From positions 62,001-126,000 of the forward strand of contig JAAEAF010014808.1 in NCBI GenBank assembly GCA_011037195.1: DNA of 64,000 nt. Direction: 5' to 3'. The notes under the pieces were generated by a model. That model had not been told where the DNA came from. It did no database searches and saw nothing but the letters and a program-made list of their open reading frames with translations. This DNA is from Triatoma infestans. Its lineage: Eukaryota > Arthropoda > Insecta > Hemiptera > Reduviidae. Both the position numbers and the translations under genes were made by a program. This document shows positions 44,874 to 56,237 of this stretch, in pieces (within the stretch, counting starts at the first letter, position 1; each line of letters starts with the position of its first letter).

Positions 44874-45441
44874 ACTCAACTTCTCTTTATAGTTTCTTCT
44901 CACATAGTTAACCGTAAATATAATTATTGTGGGTTCAAGTGCATTAGTGAGCTTTGTTTATTATCAATATCACCATCGTCTAAATTTCAACTATTAAAAT
45001 TATCCTCAGAATACTTAATTTGTTTGTTTATTTATTTTAATGTCTTTTAAAAATTGTAGTGAGATTGTAGATTTCTCTGCACGTTTTTAATATAACTTAA
45101 CGTGTTTTTAGATTTTATTTAAATAAGATATTTTATATTATTTTTGTCTGACTTTGATATGTAACTATCATGTCTAATATAACATGAAAGTATCACGAAA
45201 ACAATTTGACCGAATGGAATAAATATTTCACCACTACGATAATATTCAAATCCAACTTATTTATTTTCAATATGTTGTGTTTCATTACCTTTTCTGCAAT
45301 AAGATCGTGTTCAGAGGAACATCAGATATATTTTAGCTCATTTCTTGATTAACACCATTGTTTCGAAAAAATCATTATATCTAAAATTTATTATGGAAAT
45401 CGATATAGCCCAGAGTTTATTCAAGAATTTTATTCGTAAGG
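44874..45441. other. AT-rich interval, nothing recognised
   Basis: No gene or repeat noticed. Confidence 0.45.
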
Positions 45442-45445
45442 ATAA

Positions 45446-46060
45446 TGTAGTGGAATCGTTTATTGTGATTCCTATGGTATGTAGTAGATGCTTGAAGAGG
45501 GCGGAAGTTAGTTTAGAGATTTCTCGGAAGTTAGTGCTCGAATTATTAACACTGAATTTATAAAAAATTACAATAATTTAAACATGAGTAATGATAAATA
45601 TTAACAAGAAATACTTAGAAATAAATAGGAGATAAATAACTAATAATTTAGAATGATTAAAATAAATAAACTAAGATGCACAACTAAGGAAATAAGTATA
45701 AATAAAACCTGTATAGGGACGCAGAACTGCTGCTCGTATATGATAATCTAATGAGTGCTGAAGTATAATCATCCCCTCTTCCAATGGGGCGAAGTTTATA
45801 TATTAGTGTTAGCAACACTCACACCAAGACATCTGTTCTAGTGTGCGACCTTGGTTATTTCGGTGACCAGCGATTTAGGTCAGTGGCCAATTTTATCGGT
45901 GCTTGCTTTGATGTAAAGTATTGACCCTTGGTTTTGTTTGTTTGGCCGCGGCCTTGTCTTGAAGACAGCAGCCGGCTAGGCCACTAGTTATAAATTATTC
46001 TTTCTTTTTGTTATGTGTTGTGAAGGTTTGACATTGCTATGTCCTTGCCATGTCATTACA
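45446..46060 (+). mobile_element. Solo LTR 2 (615 bp, same family as 14648-15282)
   Basis: Starts TGTAGTGGAATCG, ends TGTCATTACA; 4-bp duplication ATAA at 45442-45445 and 46061-46064. Same internal landmarks: GGACGCAGAACTG, TGGGGCGAAGTTTA, ACACTCACACCAAGACATCT, GGCCGCGGCC, CGGCTAGGCCACTAGTTATA. The orientation is the same as LTR 1. No internal region remains. Confidence 0.85.
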
Positions 46061-46064
46061 ATAA

Positions 46065-46639
46065 TAAAGTAAAAACGAATGAAGCTGTCTTTAGAGACTA
46101 GATATGGTCCAGATATTTGTCTTAGAAAGTTTAAAGACTCAAATTAATGTCATGATTAGACCATAGGTTAAACAATAAACCAAAGTTAAGAATGTACCTT
46201 TAATTCCCACCTTAGCGGAACAAGAGAGATTAGAGTTGGACAGCCAACCTGAGGTATTTCAGTACGCAGTATTGGATTCCATTTCCAGGCATGGTCTTGG
46301 ATTTTATTTATGGTGTTAATCTGCATAAATTATAGTAATGTATGTTTACTATCTGCCTTTGTGTCCATTACTCCGGATGTATGACCTACCAGAAAAATTA
46401 GGCTTTACTTCACTTTTAAACGCCAATTTAGGCACTCAAGTTCGCTCTCATTTATTAATTAATCATCATGATCAATTCGACAAAAAATTAACATTTCTGT
46501 TTTTCAACATGTTTTCCACAAACCCGTGGAAATCTTTCAATAGTTCACCGATCACTCGAATTTATTGGCAAAAAGAAATTAATGTGAAATATTCACACGA
46601 TTTCTCTTAATCTAATTAACACAATTTAATAGGGAAGGG
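46065..46639. other. Unclassified interval
   Basis: A 90-codon frame (46338-46610) has no recognisable motif. No repeat seen. Unique host DNA is possible. Confidence 0.35.
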
Positions 46640-46870
46640 AATAGCTAAGTGGTTAGCACACTGGACTCACATGCTGAGGACCCGAGTTCGAGTCCAGCTG
46701 TGCCATCCTTAAATTTTTTCTTCCTAGGAGACTCTACAGCTCACTGTCCGGTGATGGATAGTGTTGTCTGTAACGAAAGTACACTGTCCGGAGGACAGCG
46801 ATGCACTGAGAAAGCTCCGATCGCCAATATCTATAGATGTTGACGCGCCTTAAATTAAAAAAAAAAAAAA
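46640..46870 (+). mobile_element. SINE2 short form with tRNA-like head at the 5' end
   Basis: Head: ATAGCTAAGTGGTTAGCACA (A box), ACTGGACTCACATGCTGAGG (anticodon arm) and GAGTTCGAGTCCAGC (B box). The body follows without the long-form leader: CTAGGAGACTCTACAGCTCA, CTGTCCGGTGATGGATAGTG, GAGAAAGCTCCG, ending GACGCGCCTTAAATT and an A-tail (46858-46874). A standard SINE layout. Its head differs from that of the long form, so body sharing between heads suggests modular evolution. Confidence 0.8.
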
Positions 46871-46874
46871 AAAA

Positions 46875-47284
46875 TCTAGTGTGAAACACTCACACAAATT
46901 TCTCTTACGTACCTCGGCGACCCATCTGTGTCCACACAGTATGCCGCTTCACGGCACGCGTAACCTTTCTCTTGCATAAGCTCAATGATACTCCTCTTAC
47001 GTCATGGTTAAAATTTCGCGTTCCTAATATACCTAGTAAACTGTTAAAATTCGATTAATATTACATTTGATATGGACCAATAAAACTACCACTTCTCAAA
47101 ATATATCTTGCAGTATTGTAATGGACTTAATTAATGAACTTAATATTCAATTTAGTGGTTCAACTCAAAAGTGGTACTAAGGAGAGATCATGTAGCAAGG
47201 CAGAGATCATTTTAGGACAGTATTATCAAGAGCAAATATGAACATCATTGAAAAAATTGCAGGGAACTGGAAAATTGCGCAGTA
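46875..47284 (+). mobile_element. HINE-like fragments
   Basis: 46875-46912 is a family 5' end (TCTAGTGTGAAACACTCACA). 47230-47284 is an internal segment that continues at 48226-48488 on the far side of retro-C. The middle part is unclassified. Confidence 0.45.
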
Positions 47285-48213
47285 GAATAGAATAGAAGAA
47301 GCGGGGGGGGGGGGGTAGCCTCATTCCACTGCGACCTACAAGTTGAGGTCGATTGTGGATCCCCTTAAGTTACAGAACAGCCCCCAGCTTTGCCCTCCTA
47401 ATCAATCCTAGCAAAGCTGAGAACGGCTCCATCATGAAGCTTTCAGATTCGGGATTGCCCGTCCCCAATTGAAGAAACTTAATCCACGCCAGGCCGGCGC
47501 ACACACAAAGGATGTGCGCCAGGGTCTCCTCCTCTACCTTGCAGAATCGGCATACCGCACTATCCGCAAGTTGTAGGTGGTGCATGTGTCTATTCAGCCT
47601 ACAATGCCCTGTTAGTAGACCCACAATTAACCTTATATCCCTTCGGGTCTGGCTCAGTAGGTCTTTGGTAAATTTAGGCAAATGTCTTTTAATGAAGAGC
47701 TTTGCCTGCCTCTGTCCTGGTGTTCCTCCCACCAACGCAGACGCTGATCTTCTATCCACCCCCTGATAGAAGTTTGAATGAGGCTCCTGGACAAGCCGCA
47801 GAAGGGTTCGGGGCCTATAAAGGTATCCTGCGAACCCTCCCTCGCTAGGGCATCCGCCCTCTCATTGCCCAGGAACCCCGCATGTCCCGGCACCCAGGCG
47901 AGTGTCAGTTTATTCTGAGTACCCACCTCGGTGAGGGCAAGTAGGCAGTCCCACACCAGTCTTGAGACTATTTGGTGTGAGGAAAGTGCCTTCAGGGCTG
48001 CCTGAGTGTCGGAGTATATGGCCACTCTTCTGCCCAACATCTTTTGTTTTATAATCTCCCTAGCGCAGAGTTGTAACGCCACGACTTCAGCCTGAAAGAC
48101 CGTGGCGTACTTCCCTAGGCTGGCGTTAATTTTAACTTCCCCCGTAGACTCCAGCTCCGACCCCAGTCGGAATTTGGATCCATCTGTATACCAGATCGAG
48201 TTACCGAACAGGG
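47285..48213 (-). mobile_element. Retro-C copy 2: RNase H and C-terminus, 5'-truncated
   Basis: Best protein in the window. The minus-strand frame 48232-47654 encodes RNase H: IWYTDGSKFRLGSELES (first Asp), VFQAEVVALQLCA (Glu), RRVAIYSDTQAALKALSS (second Asp), LAWVPGHAGFLGNERADALA (His/Asp), then EGSQDTFIGPEPFCGLSRSL. A frameshift near 47720 leads to RRDIRLIVGLLTGHCRLNRH, the knuckle CRFCKVEEETLAHILCVC and GLIRRAKLGAVL (47370). The first six codons come from flanking DNA, so the ATG is accidental. A 12-bp duplication AATTGCGCAGTA at 47273-47284 and 48214-48225 fixes the 929-bp insertion. The 3' tail is ATTCT repeats after a C-run. All RNase H catalytic residues are present. Confidence 0.9.
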
Positions 48214-48488
48214 AATTGCGCAGTAAAATCAAATGAGATTTTTTTTTTTTTTCAAAATTCGGAATTTTGGTTTAAATTATATAAGTGATGGAATCGTATA
48301 ATAAAATTAAATAGCAATTTAGAGGAATGTATGATCACACGTCTCCTCAATGACATCCCTTTAATGAATATTCCCGTCAAAAATATTTCATTCATAAGAC
48401 ATAGACCTTCCATGTATGAATGAATACCACAATGTTTAAAGAAAATTGTCTCAGCTATTTTTGAGAAAATTGGAAAAGTTAAAAAAAA
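48214..48488 (+). mobile_element. HINE-like internal fragment
   Basis: Continuation of the fragment interrupted by retro-C: CAAAATTCGGAATTTTGG, TAAATAGCAATTTAGAGG, GAATATTCCCGTCAAAAATA, CAGCTATTTTTGAGAAAATT. It adjoins a complete family copy at 48489. Confidence 0.55.
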
Positions 48489-49493
48489 TCTGGAGTGAAA
48501 CACTCACACAACTTTCTCTTACTCCTGTTCTCAAAATTATAATTGACAAATGTTATAGTTTGTGTATCAAATTTAACGAAATTCGTCGAAAATTAAAAAA
48601 AAAAAAGTTCAGTAAAAGCGCACTTCCGGTTTACTAATTTTCTTAAAACTCGGAATTTTGGCCATCTATTTATTTCTAATAAATTTTGTTTGGATGATCA
48701 AATTGTATAATCAACTATGATAGCAATTTAGAAGTAGCTGGCACCCCACCCCTCCCATAAAAGTACCCTTAAATGAATGTTTCTATTTGAAATGTTTTAA
48801 ATAAAAGTTGTAGATCATTGTTATGTTTAGTTTATATGAGAAAGTTTCAAGAAAATCGTCGGAGCCATTTTTGAAAAAAAAACGCAAAAAAGTAAAAATA
48901 TTATTTAGTAAAGTGATAAAGTAAACGGACTTCCGGTTATCCGATTTTTTTTTTTTTTTTTTGAAACTCGGAATTTCAACAACATATTTAATTCTAATTA
49001 ACATTATTTAGGTGATAGAATTGTTTAATAAACTGAAATAGTACTTTAAATGAAAATCGAACCCCACCCCTCCACGGGAAGTGCGCCCTTAAATGAATTT
49101 TTCGAGAAACATATCAAATAAACGTTGTAGCTCTTGATATATGTAGTTGATGTACCAAGTTTCAAGAAAATTGTTGGAGCTATTTTTGAGAAAATCGCAA
49201 AAACTTAAAAAAAAAAAACTAGTAAAGTGGTACTTTTGGTTGAGAAATTTTGACAGATAACGTACTGTTAGATCCCATGGTGATACCTAAACGGAATATC
49301 AAGTTTCAATTTCTACAGTTTTTCGTTTTGAGCTATGCTGTTCAATACATACATACACACACAGACCATTTGCTAAAAACCACTTTTTTGGACTCAGGGG
49401 ACCTCAAAACGGATATTTCCGGTGAAAATCGATATCGAATATTTGACACGATTACAATACTTCCTCTTACTAGGAGTAAGAGAAAGTAAAAAT
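48489..49493 (+). mobile_element. HINE-like non-autonomous element, reference copy (1005 bp)
   Basis: 5' end TCTGGAGTGAAACACTCACA, then ACTTTCTCTTACTCC. 3' end CCTCTTACTAGGAGTAAGAG (8-bp stem hairpin) then AAAGTAAAAA. ACTTTCTCTTACTCC near the 5' end is the exact inverse of GGAGTAAGAGAAAGT at the 3' end: a 15-bp subterminal inverted repeat. GTGTGAAACACTCACAC-type sequence near the 5' end folds as a 6-bp hairpin in other copies. Three internal ~0.34 kb units, a CA tract (49352-49363) and the ATTTCCGGTGAAAATCGATA block follow. It has no coding capacity. Length equals the 2699-3703 copy exactly. Confidence 0.7.
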
Positions 49494-51217
49494 CTAATCT
49501 GTAATGTGGTATAGGAGCCACAAGTTGAGGAATTTGGAATAGATAACTTCCTGTCGGATCTCATTGTGATACCTTTACTATATGTCAAAATTTCGAACTT
49601 TCTGCGATTTTCCGTTAGAATGTCAAAAAAAAAAATAAGGCACAAATTGCGTCACAATATGGCCATCATTATAATTAGTACTTTATTTTTAAAGTAATCG
49701 GGTGAACTTGAAAAAATATTTTATAACTAATTAATAAATTATTGGTTTCTTTCTAAATAAATCATTGTTTTGAAACCTTAATTTATATTGTACTCTAGGA
49801 TCGTGTAGCTTCTGTTTTTGGCTTAATTTGGTCTAGTATTAAAAGGAAGAAATAAATAAATAACGATAAAATGTATATTTATTCATTGAATTGAGAAAAA
49901 AAAAATAAAATAAAATAAATGGCCAAACTGATGTCTAAGATATGAATTACTCATGATGTTAAAACTAGCCCTGAAGCGATTAGCCGACATAAAATTCACT
50001 TAGAGTCAAGTATGGCCCTACCAATTATTATAGCAATAAACTGACTTACAAAATTTTATATTTAATGCATATTTATTACGCACTACTCTTAAAGTCGCCC
50101 TCTCAACCCTCCCCCTACTCTTAATACAATCCTTCTTTTAGAATGACTGACTTTAGTTAGGACCTATCTAAAATTTCCCCTAAGGCAAATTATTCCTTTA
50201 TTGCATGTCGGACTTGGATTTTTAGTGTGGTTAACTAACTCACATAGAAATGTGAATATAAACCACGCGATTTACTATTAATATTGCCCAAGTATATATA
50301 TATTTTTTTTTTTATTTGTTTTTTTATTATTATTTTTCTTCCTTATCGGAACACCTGCTAGTGAAGAGTATGAGGAATTAGCTACCTCCGTCACCGTAAC
50401 AACAAAACCATGAGGAAGTCGTTAATAGAACGTTCAGTAAAGAGTGAAGTCATTCCTTTTTTTTTTATTTCTTACACTAACTAGACGTTTTTGAAGATTA
50501 AAATTGTACGGATTGGATCCTCTGCGGGTGTCTCACCTGCCCATTTCTGGTTCATATTAAACGGTGGCCAGGTGTTTTTTTTATTTTTTAAATAAAGGTC
50601 TATGAACTCTAATTTAGTACAATGTTCGCGTTTTATTTAATCTTCAAAAAAAAAAAAAAATTCTCAAATAAATAAAAGTACAAAAACATATTTATATGAA
50701 CCGTTATTTTTTCAAAATATAAATAAAAACATCTAAATAACCAACCAGATATTTTGCTAAAAAAAAAAAAATGTAATAAATTTTCAAACTATAACTACTT
50801 ACTTATAAGTTTGGCACAATAGCTCTGAGTGCATAAATTTATTATACTGCTAGACGGCGATTTATTAAGGGAAATGAGGTGAGCAAAGGAAACCCAATTT
50901 TACTCAGAATTTAAGGTGAAAGCCATTCGAATCAGCAACATTAGCCTTTGGGATTGGCTTCTTCGCTAATACAAGAGACGAATTTAAAAAAACTTAACTG
51001 ATTTAACATTAAAATTAATTAGAATGATTTAATATTTAAAGTAAGAATTGTAAACAATTTTGTTTCAAGCTTTTTGCTTCTTTATGATTACATTAAGCTG
51101 TCAAGTATCCTAAGTAACGCTGAGGCACAAGCCTTTAGTGCGAGCATCCGGTTCGCTTCCTGTGGGGTACTCAAAACTTACACCGGCAATTTATAAATTT
51201 TGACGCATCTCTGGTAT
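49494..51217. other. AT-rich interval, nothing recognised
   Basis: 49500-49640 holds a degraded HINE-like piece. The remainder is low complexity (T-rich at 50295-50340 and 50457-50470). Confidence 0.45.
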
Positions 51218-51825
51218 CGAATTTTGAAATCAGATATATATCTCACAAAAGAATCTGGATGTCTATAAAACGTCCAGCCTCTTTAAAGTTTTGTTTTTCC
51301 TACGCCATTATAAATGGACGCGCTGGCGATTGATGTGTTATTCGTGGAGTTGAATATCCAGGGGGCACGTGAGAACAATCTCGGACGTGAACAACTTCAC
51401 CCTCCCCCCCTTTAAAGTGATATAAGGAGCTGTCATGAAAGTTGGAGAGAACAGGGTTCAATTTAAGGGAGTACAACGAGTCTCAGAGCAGTCTATTATC
51501 TGTTGGAAGGGGATTCATTAGAATATGTATAATAATTGCCTTACGCTGATTTTTTTTAAATTTTATTTTGCATAATTATTAATTATGAGAGGAAGTGTCT
51601 AATGCTGATACGTTTGGAAACTAATCTCCGTAAATTCGCTAGAAACCAGTCTTTTTTTATTTTCATGGGAATCTCTGTTTTATTTTATATAAATCAAATG
51701 GATATGGCAAAAAACTGTTAAGAGTCTGTCTCCATAGGCAGGAAGACAGCAACAATCAAACCTTGTGGCTATATTTTTAGAGAATATCAGCTACTTTTTC
51801 GCTGATAGTCTGCTTTATGATGGAC
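51218..51825 (+). repeat. Repeat G, copy 2, with a 122-bp insertion
   Basis: Homologous to 42750-43165. The insertion at 51288-51409 lies between two CTTTAAAG copies (51280-51287 and 51410-51417) and carries GTTGAATATCCAGGGGGCAC, also found inverted at 2365-2530. The empty form is preserved at 42.8 kb. Confidence 0.75.
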
Positions 51826-51859
51826 ATAGACATAAGATATAATTTATTGTTTTTTAAGA

Positions 51860-53158
51860 TTTACATATCTCCTAACAAGGAGTTGGTGGTATGTACAAAC
51901 AATAATTAAACAAAATAAAAATAAAGAACTACTGGGCAAGAAAGTAAATACAGCAACAAAAACAAATACAAATGCATATTATTGAAAATAAATGTAAGCT
52001 AAGAATAAATAAACCAAAATCACAATACTTCTTGGATAGTTAAGTCAGATTAAAGTACAGTTTTGTTTAAGATAGTAAACTGAATTCACAACTCTATTCG
52101 TTTAATATGTACGATCTAAGCTTTAAAGCGGATATTGTATAGTAATATAAATTATTCAAGTGCTCCAAATTAGAAATACATAACATATTTTCCATATTAA
52201 CCTGTTCTGGCCATATTCTATTAATATAATTATTTAAATAGATTTATACGGTAGAAATTGTATATTGGGCAATCTAATAAAAAATGAATTAAATTTTCTG
52301 GTTTTTCCAATTTACAAATTGTACAATTTTCCATAGTTTCAAACTTGTATATATTTCCATTAAAATATAATCTAAAGTAATTTTCACCTAAAATTCTTAA
52401 TTAACTTATCAGTCCTTCGTTTATGCAAGTTACATGAGATTTGTATATAGCTTTCACTCAGGCCTAGCATACTTACGTATCTGTAACTCATATTTTATTT
52501 AGAATTAAAAACTGATTCCACATCCAGACTGATATGATGATTTACATATTTCTCAAGAATATTAGGTAGTTCATTTCTAATGATGTCGCTATTTTCACAA
52601 TTAAGAATATAAGACATCCCTACAATTGACAATTTCTCTTTTAACTGGCTATACCAATTATAATACTAATTTTAAAGTATTTCATTAGTCGTAAAGTTTC
52701 ATTAGTTTTAAAGTATTTCATCTATCTAATACTTCCAATCTTTTAATGCATCATTTTGGCAACTTATAAGAGGGCATTTCAATTATTTTACACAACCAAT
52801 TAATCATACGCTTAATTACTTTTATTTTTATATTGTTATGTCCCATTTCCAATCGCACGAAGTGATTGGGTGTATTTCTGAGCCAGTGATATAGAAATTT
52901 ATAAAATCTTAAGGGTACTACCTCAAGCTTGCGGTAGTATAGAGGTGCCCAAACTTCAGCGGAATACAACACAATAGATTCAACCACCAAGCAACACAAT
53001 GCCACCTCTGTAGCTCAGTTGTTACTGCGCACTTTATTTAAAATACTGCGGACATTAGCTGAAGCAAGCATTCCTTTTTTAATAAAAGATTCCGCATTTT
53101 GCAAAAATCTACCTGACGAATTAAACATAACACCAAGATCCTGAGTACAGTCCTAACC
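51860..53158 (-). mobile_element. Old non-LTR retrotransposon relic (RT thumb to C-terminal knuckle)
   Basis: Minus-strand frames in order: CTQDLGVMFNSSGRFLQNAE (about 53090-53149, end of RT), SFIKKGMLASANVRSILNKV, SIVLYSAEVWAPLYYRKLEV (about 52920-52980), FYKFLYHWLRNTPNHFVRLE, VIKRMINWLCKIIEMPSYKLPK (52751-52830), KEKLSIVGMSYILNCENSDI, and the knuckle CTICKLEKPENLIHFLLDCP followed by IYNFYR (about 52250-52330). This order is typical of post-RT regions in LINE families with a C-terminal C-x2-C...H...C motif. Stops and AT drift indicate age. The clade is not certain; no RNase H is seen. Confidence 0.75.
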
Positions 53159-53297
53159 TAAAGTTTTTTACGGTTCGCTTCAGATTCCTGTATAACGTCT
53201 CTCTCTGTCACCTTTCAGGTAAAGTTGAAATCACCGGAAAATATCTCGCATAATCGCAATTAGGTAATGTTGCATTTATACATTTTTTTTTTTTTTT

Positions 53298-53682
53298 AGA
53301 TTGTTATAGGAGATAATTGCACGGCGACATGAAACATAGAAAGACTTCTCAGTGCACTGTCGGCCTCAGAGCAGTGTTTTTTAACTGCAAACAATACTGC
53401 CCATCACCGGACTGTGAGCTGTAGAGGCTCTTAGGAAGAGAAAATCTAAGGTCAGCATATTGGATTCGAACCCAACACTTCCGCGCTGCTAGTCCAGCGC
53501 GCTACCACACTGAGCTAATCCGTTCCTTCTCACTTGGCTTACGTTAATTAACGTTTGTCCTTGTCTATAAAGGGTAGAGTGTATGTAATTTAAGTGTATT
53601 GTTTACTGTTCTGACGAAGTGGATGGAGTACTGAGCTGTGGTACTTGTGGTGTCGCTACTCCCCAAGTAACTGAATGCAACA
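53298..53682 (-). mobile_element. SINE2 long form, shortened leader
   Basis: Minus strand: GCATTCAGTTACTTGGGGAG, GCGACACCACAAGTACC, tRNA-like head (TAGCTCAGTGTGGTAGCGCG, CTGGACTAGCAGCGCGG, GGGTTCGAATCC), body with CTAAGAGCCTCTACAGCTCA and CAGTCCGGTGATGGGCAGTA, end TATAACAATCT and A-run. Part of the leader between the GTAAGCC block and the CTTGTCC-like block is deleted. Confidence 0.75.
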
Positions 53683-54664
53683 GCGGCATGGTTTCTTGGC
53701 AACATATGCAAGCGTTTTATTGAAAATTATATTGCTCGATAATTATATTGATCCAGGGTGTTTAAAATTTGGTCTTATATAATAATAACTACACTGAATA
53801 TAAAAAAATATTAAACTTATTATATAAAACTATTTATATTAGTTGCAATGTTTAGTACCTGATATTGAAAAAGATAAATTCCATTGTTGTATTTATAGTT
53901 ATAAGAAAATATAACCATATACCTGCTGAGAGAAACTATCAAGAAGGCAACAAACGATAAGGCGTGGTAACTGTACATTCGTTATACGAATTTTTCTAGT
54001 TGTTCTCCCTCCTTGGTTGCAAACTAATTTATTATCATACCTGTATAAAGAGGGATTGGTAAGATGGGAAAATACATTTAGGCAAGAAGAGAGATAGAAA
54101 AAAAAAACAAAAAAACATTAACTGTGTATGAGGAGGATTGAACATTTCAGCCGTCAGTTGTTGTCCAACCTCTCACCCTTCTCATCTAGGGTAAACAATT
54201 TCAATTTGGTTACTGTATAGTGATGTGTAGGTGGAAGATTTTTCGGTTGTACTCTGTATGTATATATGTAGGCATATAAGAGTCTCACTCCGGGGGGTTT
54301 CCATGCAGTCACCTGCTAGATTCTTTTTTATTTGCTTTTTTCCTCTCTCTCTCTCATTTTTTTTTATTTTACCTGACCCTTCTGTTCAACTATCATCTGC
54401 AACTTATTTTGTGATTTTTTTTTGTTTTTATTCCTTGAAATATATAATGTTATTTATGAACATCAGTGAATCTGTAACAGTATCGAAAATTTGTCTTCTC
54501 TTCTAAGCTGTTATAATAAAAATTAAAAATAATTACTGTAATATAACAAATAGTTACCAGTTCTTTGCTAACTCTAATAAAGAATGGATCTAATGCACTA
54601 GAGAGATCTTGACATGCACTGATTGAGTAAAACATGATAAATGATGATTCGTTAAAACAATACA
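53683..54664. other. AT-rich interval, nothing recognised
   Basis: An open frame at 54231-54506 is T-rich, hydrophobic and without motif. No repeat noticed. Confidence 0.4.
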
Positions 54665-55100
54665 TTATTATTTTTACTTTCTCTTACAGCCTAGTAATTT
54701 ATTGCGTTCGAAATTATGTTTTGCAACGGGAATACTATTGTTCAAGGTCCCTTCAGTACGTAAAAAAAAAAGAAAATGTTTTTCGAATAGCCTGTGTGTG
54801 GGGGGGTTTTTGCGCATGTTCTATGTCTTTGTGAACGAAATATAATGTATCACCACATATGATACGAAGATTTCGGTAAAACTACAACTCCGTTTTTTCT
54901 TTTTCACTTTTTTTCACGATGTTCTTTAAAATAGCTTAAGCGATTTTCTTTTAACTTTGTAAAATATCGAGACACATAAATACAAATAACTTTTTTATTT
55001 AAAAAAACATTTCTCTTTCACTAAAATCACTTTTCACTTCTGACAACAATATTAAGCCACCACTTTAATACAATATATGGTGTTAACCATTGTCTCATAT
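54665..55100 (-). mobile_element. HINE-like 3' fragment, diverged
   Basis: Minus-strand 3' end TTTTACTTTCTCTTACAGCC with CTAGTAA. The TG tract (54790-54815) is interrupted. GCGATTTTCTTTTAACTTTG and AAAACATTTCTCTTTC blocks follow. Confidence 0.5.
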
Positions 55101-55115
55101 TAAGATGCATTAGAT

Positions 55116-55567
55116 TTGTAGATTGTTGTAGGGAATTATCGCACTGTAACCTGAAAGATCTATTGTGTACCCCGGAGCCTTCTTAGTGCACTGCTGCTTC
55201 CAAGCAGTATTCTCTAGCTGCAGGAAGCACTGCTCATCGCCGGACAATGAGTAGTAGAGGCAGCTAGGAAGAGAAAATCTAAGGGCAGCATGCTGTATTT
55301 GAACCCGGGACCTCCCCCGTTGCTAGTGCAGCGCACTACTACTGAACTAATCCCTTCCATTTCCCTTGGCTTACGCCAATTACTTCCAAACTAGGGACGG
55401 AAACCCGTAGTTTGTGTACTGTGTTTGTCCTTATCTGTAAAGTGTCAAGTGTATGTAGTTTAATTGTATTGTGTACTGTTCTGAAGAAGTGAATGGATTA
55501 CTGAGCTGTGGTAACCCATGGGGTCGCTTCTACCCAAGTAACTGCATGCAACACATACCCTTCGCGG
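55116..55567 (-). mobile_element. SINE2 long form
   Basis: Minus strand from GCATGCAGTTACTTGGGTAG to TACAACAATCTACAAATC. Head: TTAGTTCAGTAGTAGTGCGC, TGCACTAGCAACGGGGGAGG, GTTCAAATAC (decayed B box). The body has CTAGCTGCCTCTACTACTCA and GTCCGGCGATGAGCAGTG. At 452 bp it is the longest copy and the most diverged. Confidence 0.75.
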
Positions 55568-56237
55568 GCGTTAAAATACAATAAATACACTGCTAAATTT
55601 ACAAGTTTGAAAAACATTGGTTAATTTGTTAATGGAACTTTACTCTATAGATTTCTGAATTTTTCGTAATTTTTTTGGAAAACCAGTCAAAACGATTTTT
55701 CTTTCAACTATCATAACTAGCATAATAATATCTACACACATAAATGTCTATGATTATTATAATTGGAATAGTTTGCTGGGGAAAAATAAAAATTATTTTC
55801 GAGAGTTCTGGTGGTATGTGTGTTCTTAGATTTCATACGTTTTTTTACAATTTGATTTAGGCCTTGTTTTCTCTTGTCTACAAATATGATCACACTTAAG
55901 TACTAGCTTTTCTGTATATTTATTTAAGAATAAATAAATTCTTTTAAGTAAACATTTCAGTTTTCGAATATAATTTGTCAATTATTCTAGTTTTAATTCC
56001 AATAAGAAAAGTTTTTATGAGGTGGATATGGCAGTCATGCTACAATATCCCCTAGTTCCATGTTACATCTAATGGAAGCTGCGATTGATATCGTGGATAA
56101 AAAGAAAGATACCATACCAGCTCGAGTGTTCCTAAATAACTACTTCGGCGCTAAGTTGACAAAAGTTGACGATGTGCAAAAATAGAAAAATTGTGCAAGT
56201 GTTTCACACCAGATTTCTTTTTGCCGATTCTTTATCG
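55568..56237. other. AT-rich interval with HINE-like traces
   Basis: About 55610-55860 resembles diverged HINE-like units. 56160-56215 (GTGCAAGTGTTTCACACCAG) is another family 5' end on the minus strand. Confidence 0.4.

Noticed and set aside
52995..53035. tRNA-like string TGTAGCTCAGTTGTTACTGCGC
   Set aside because: It lies within the coding order of an old LINE relic on the minus strand and has no B box or stems; taken as chance.
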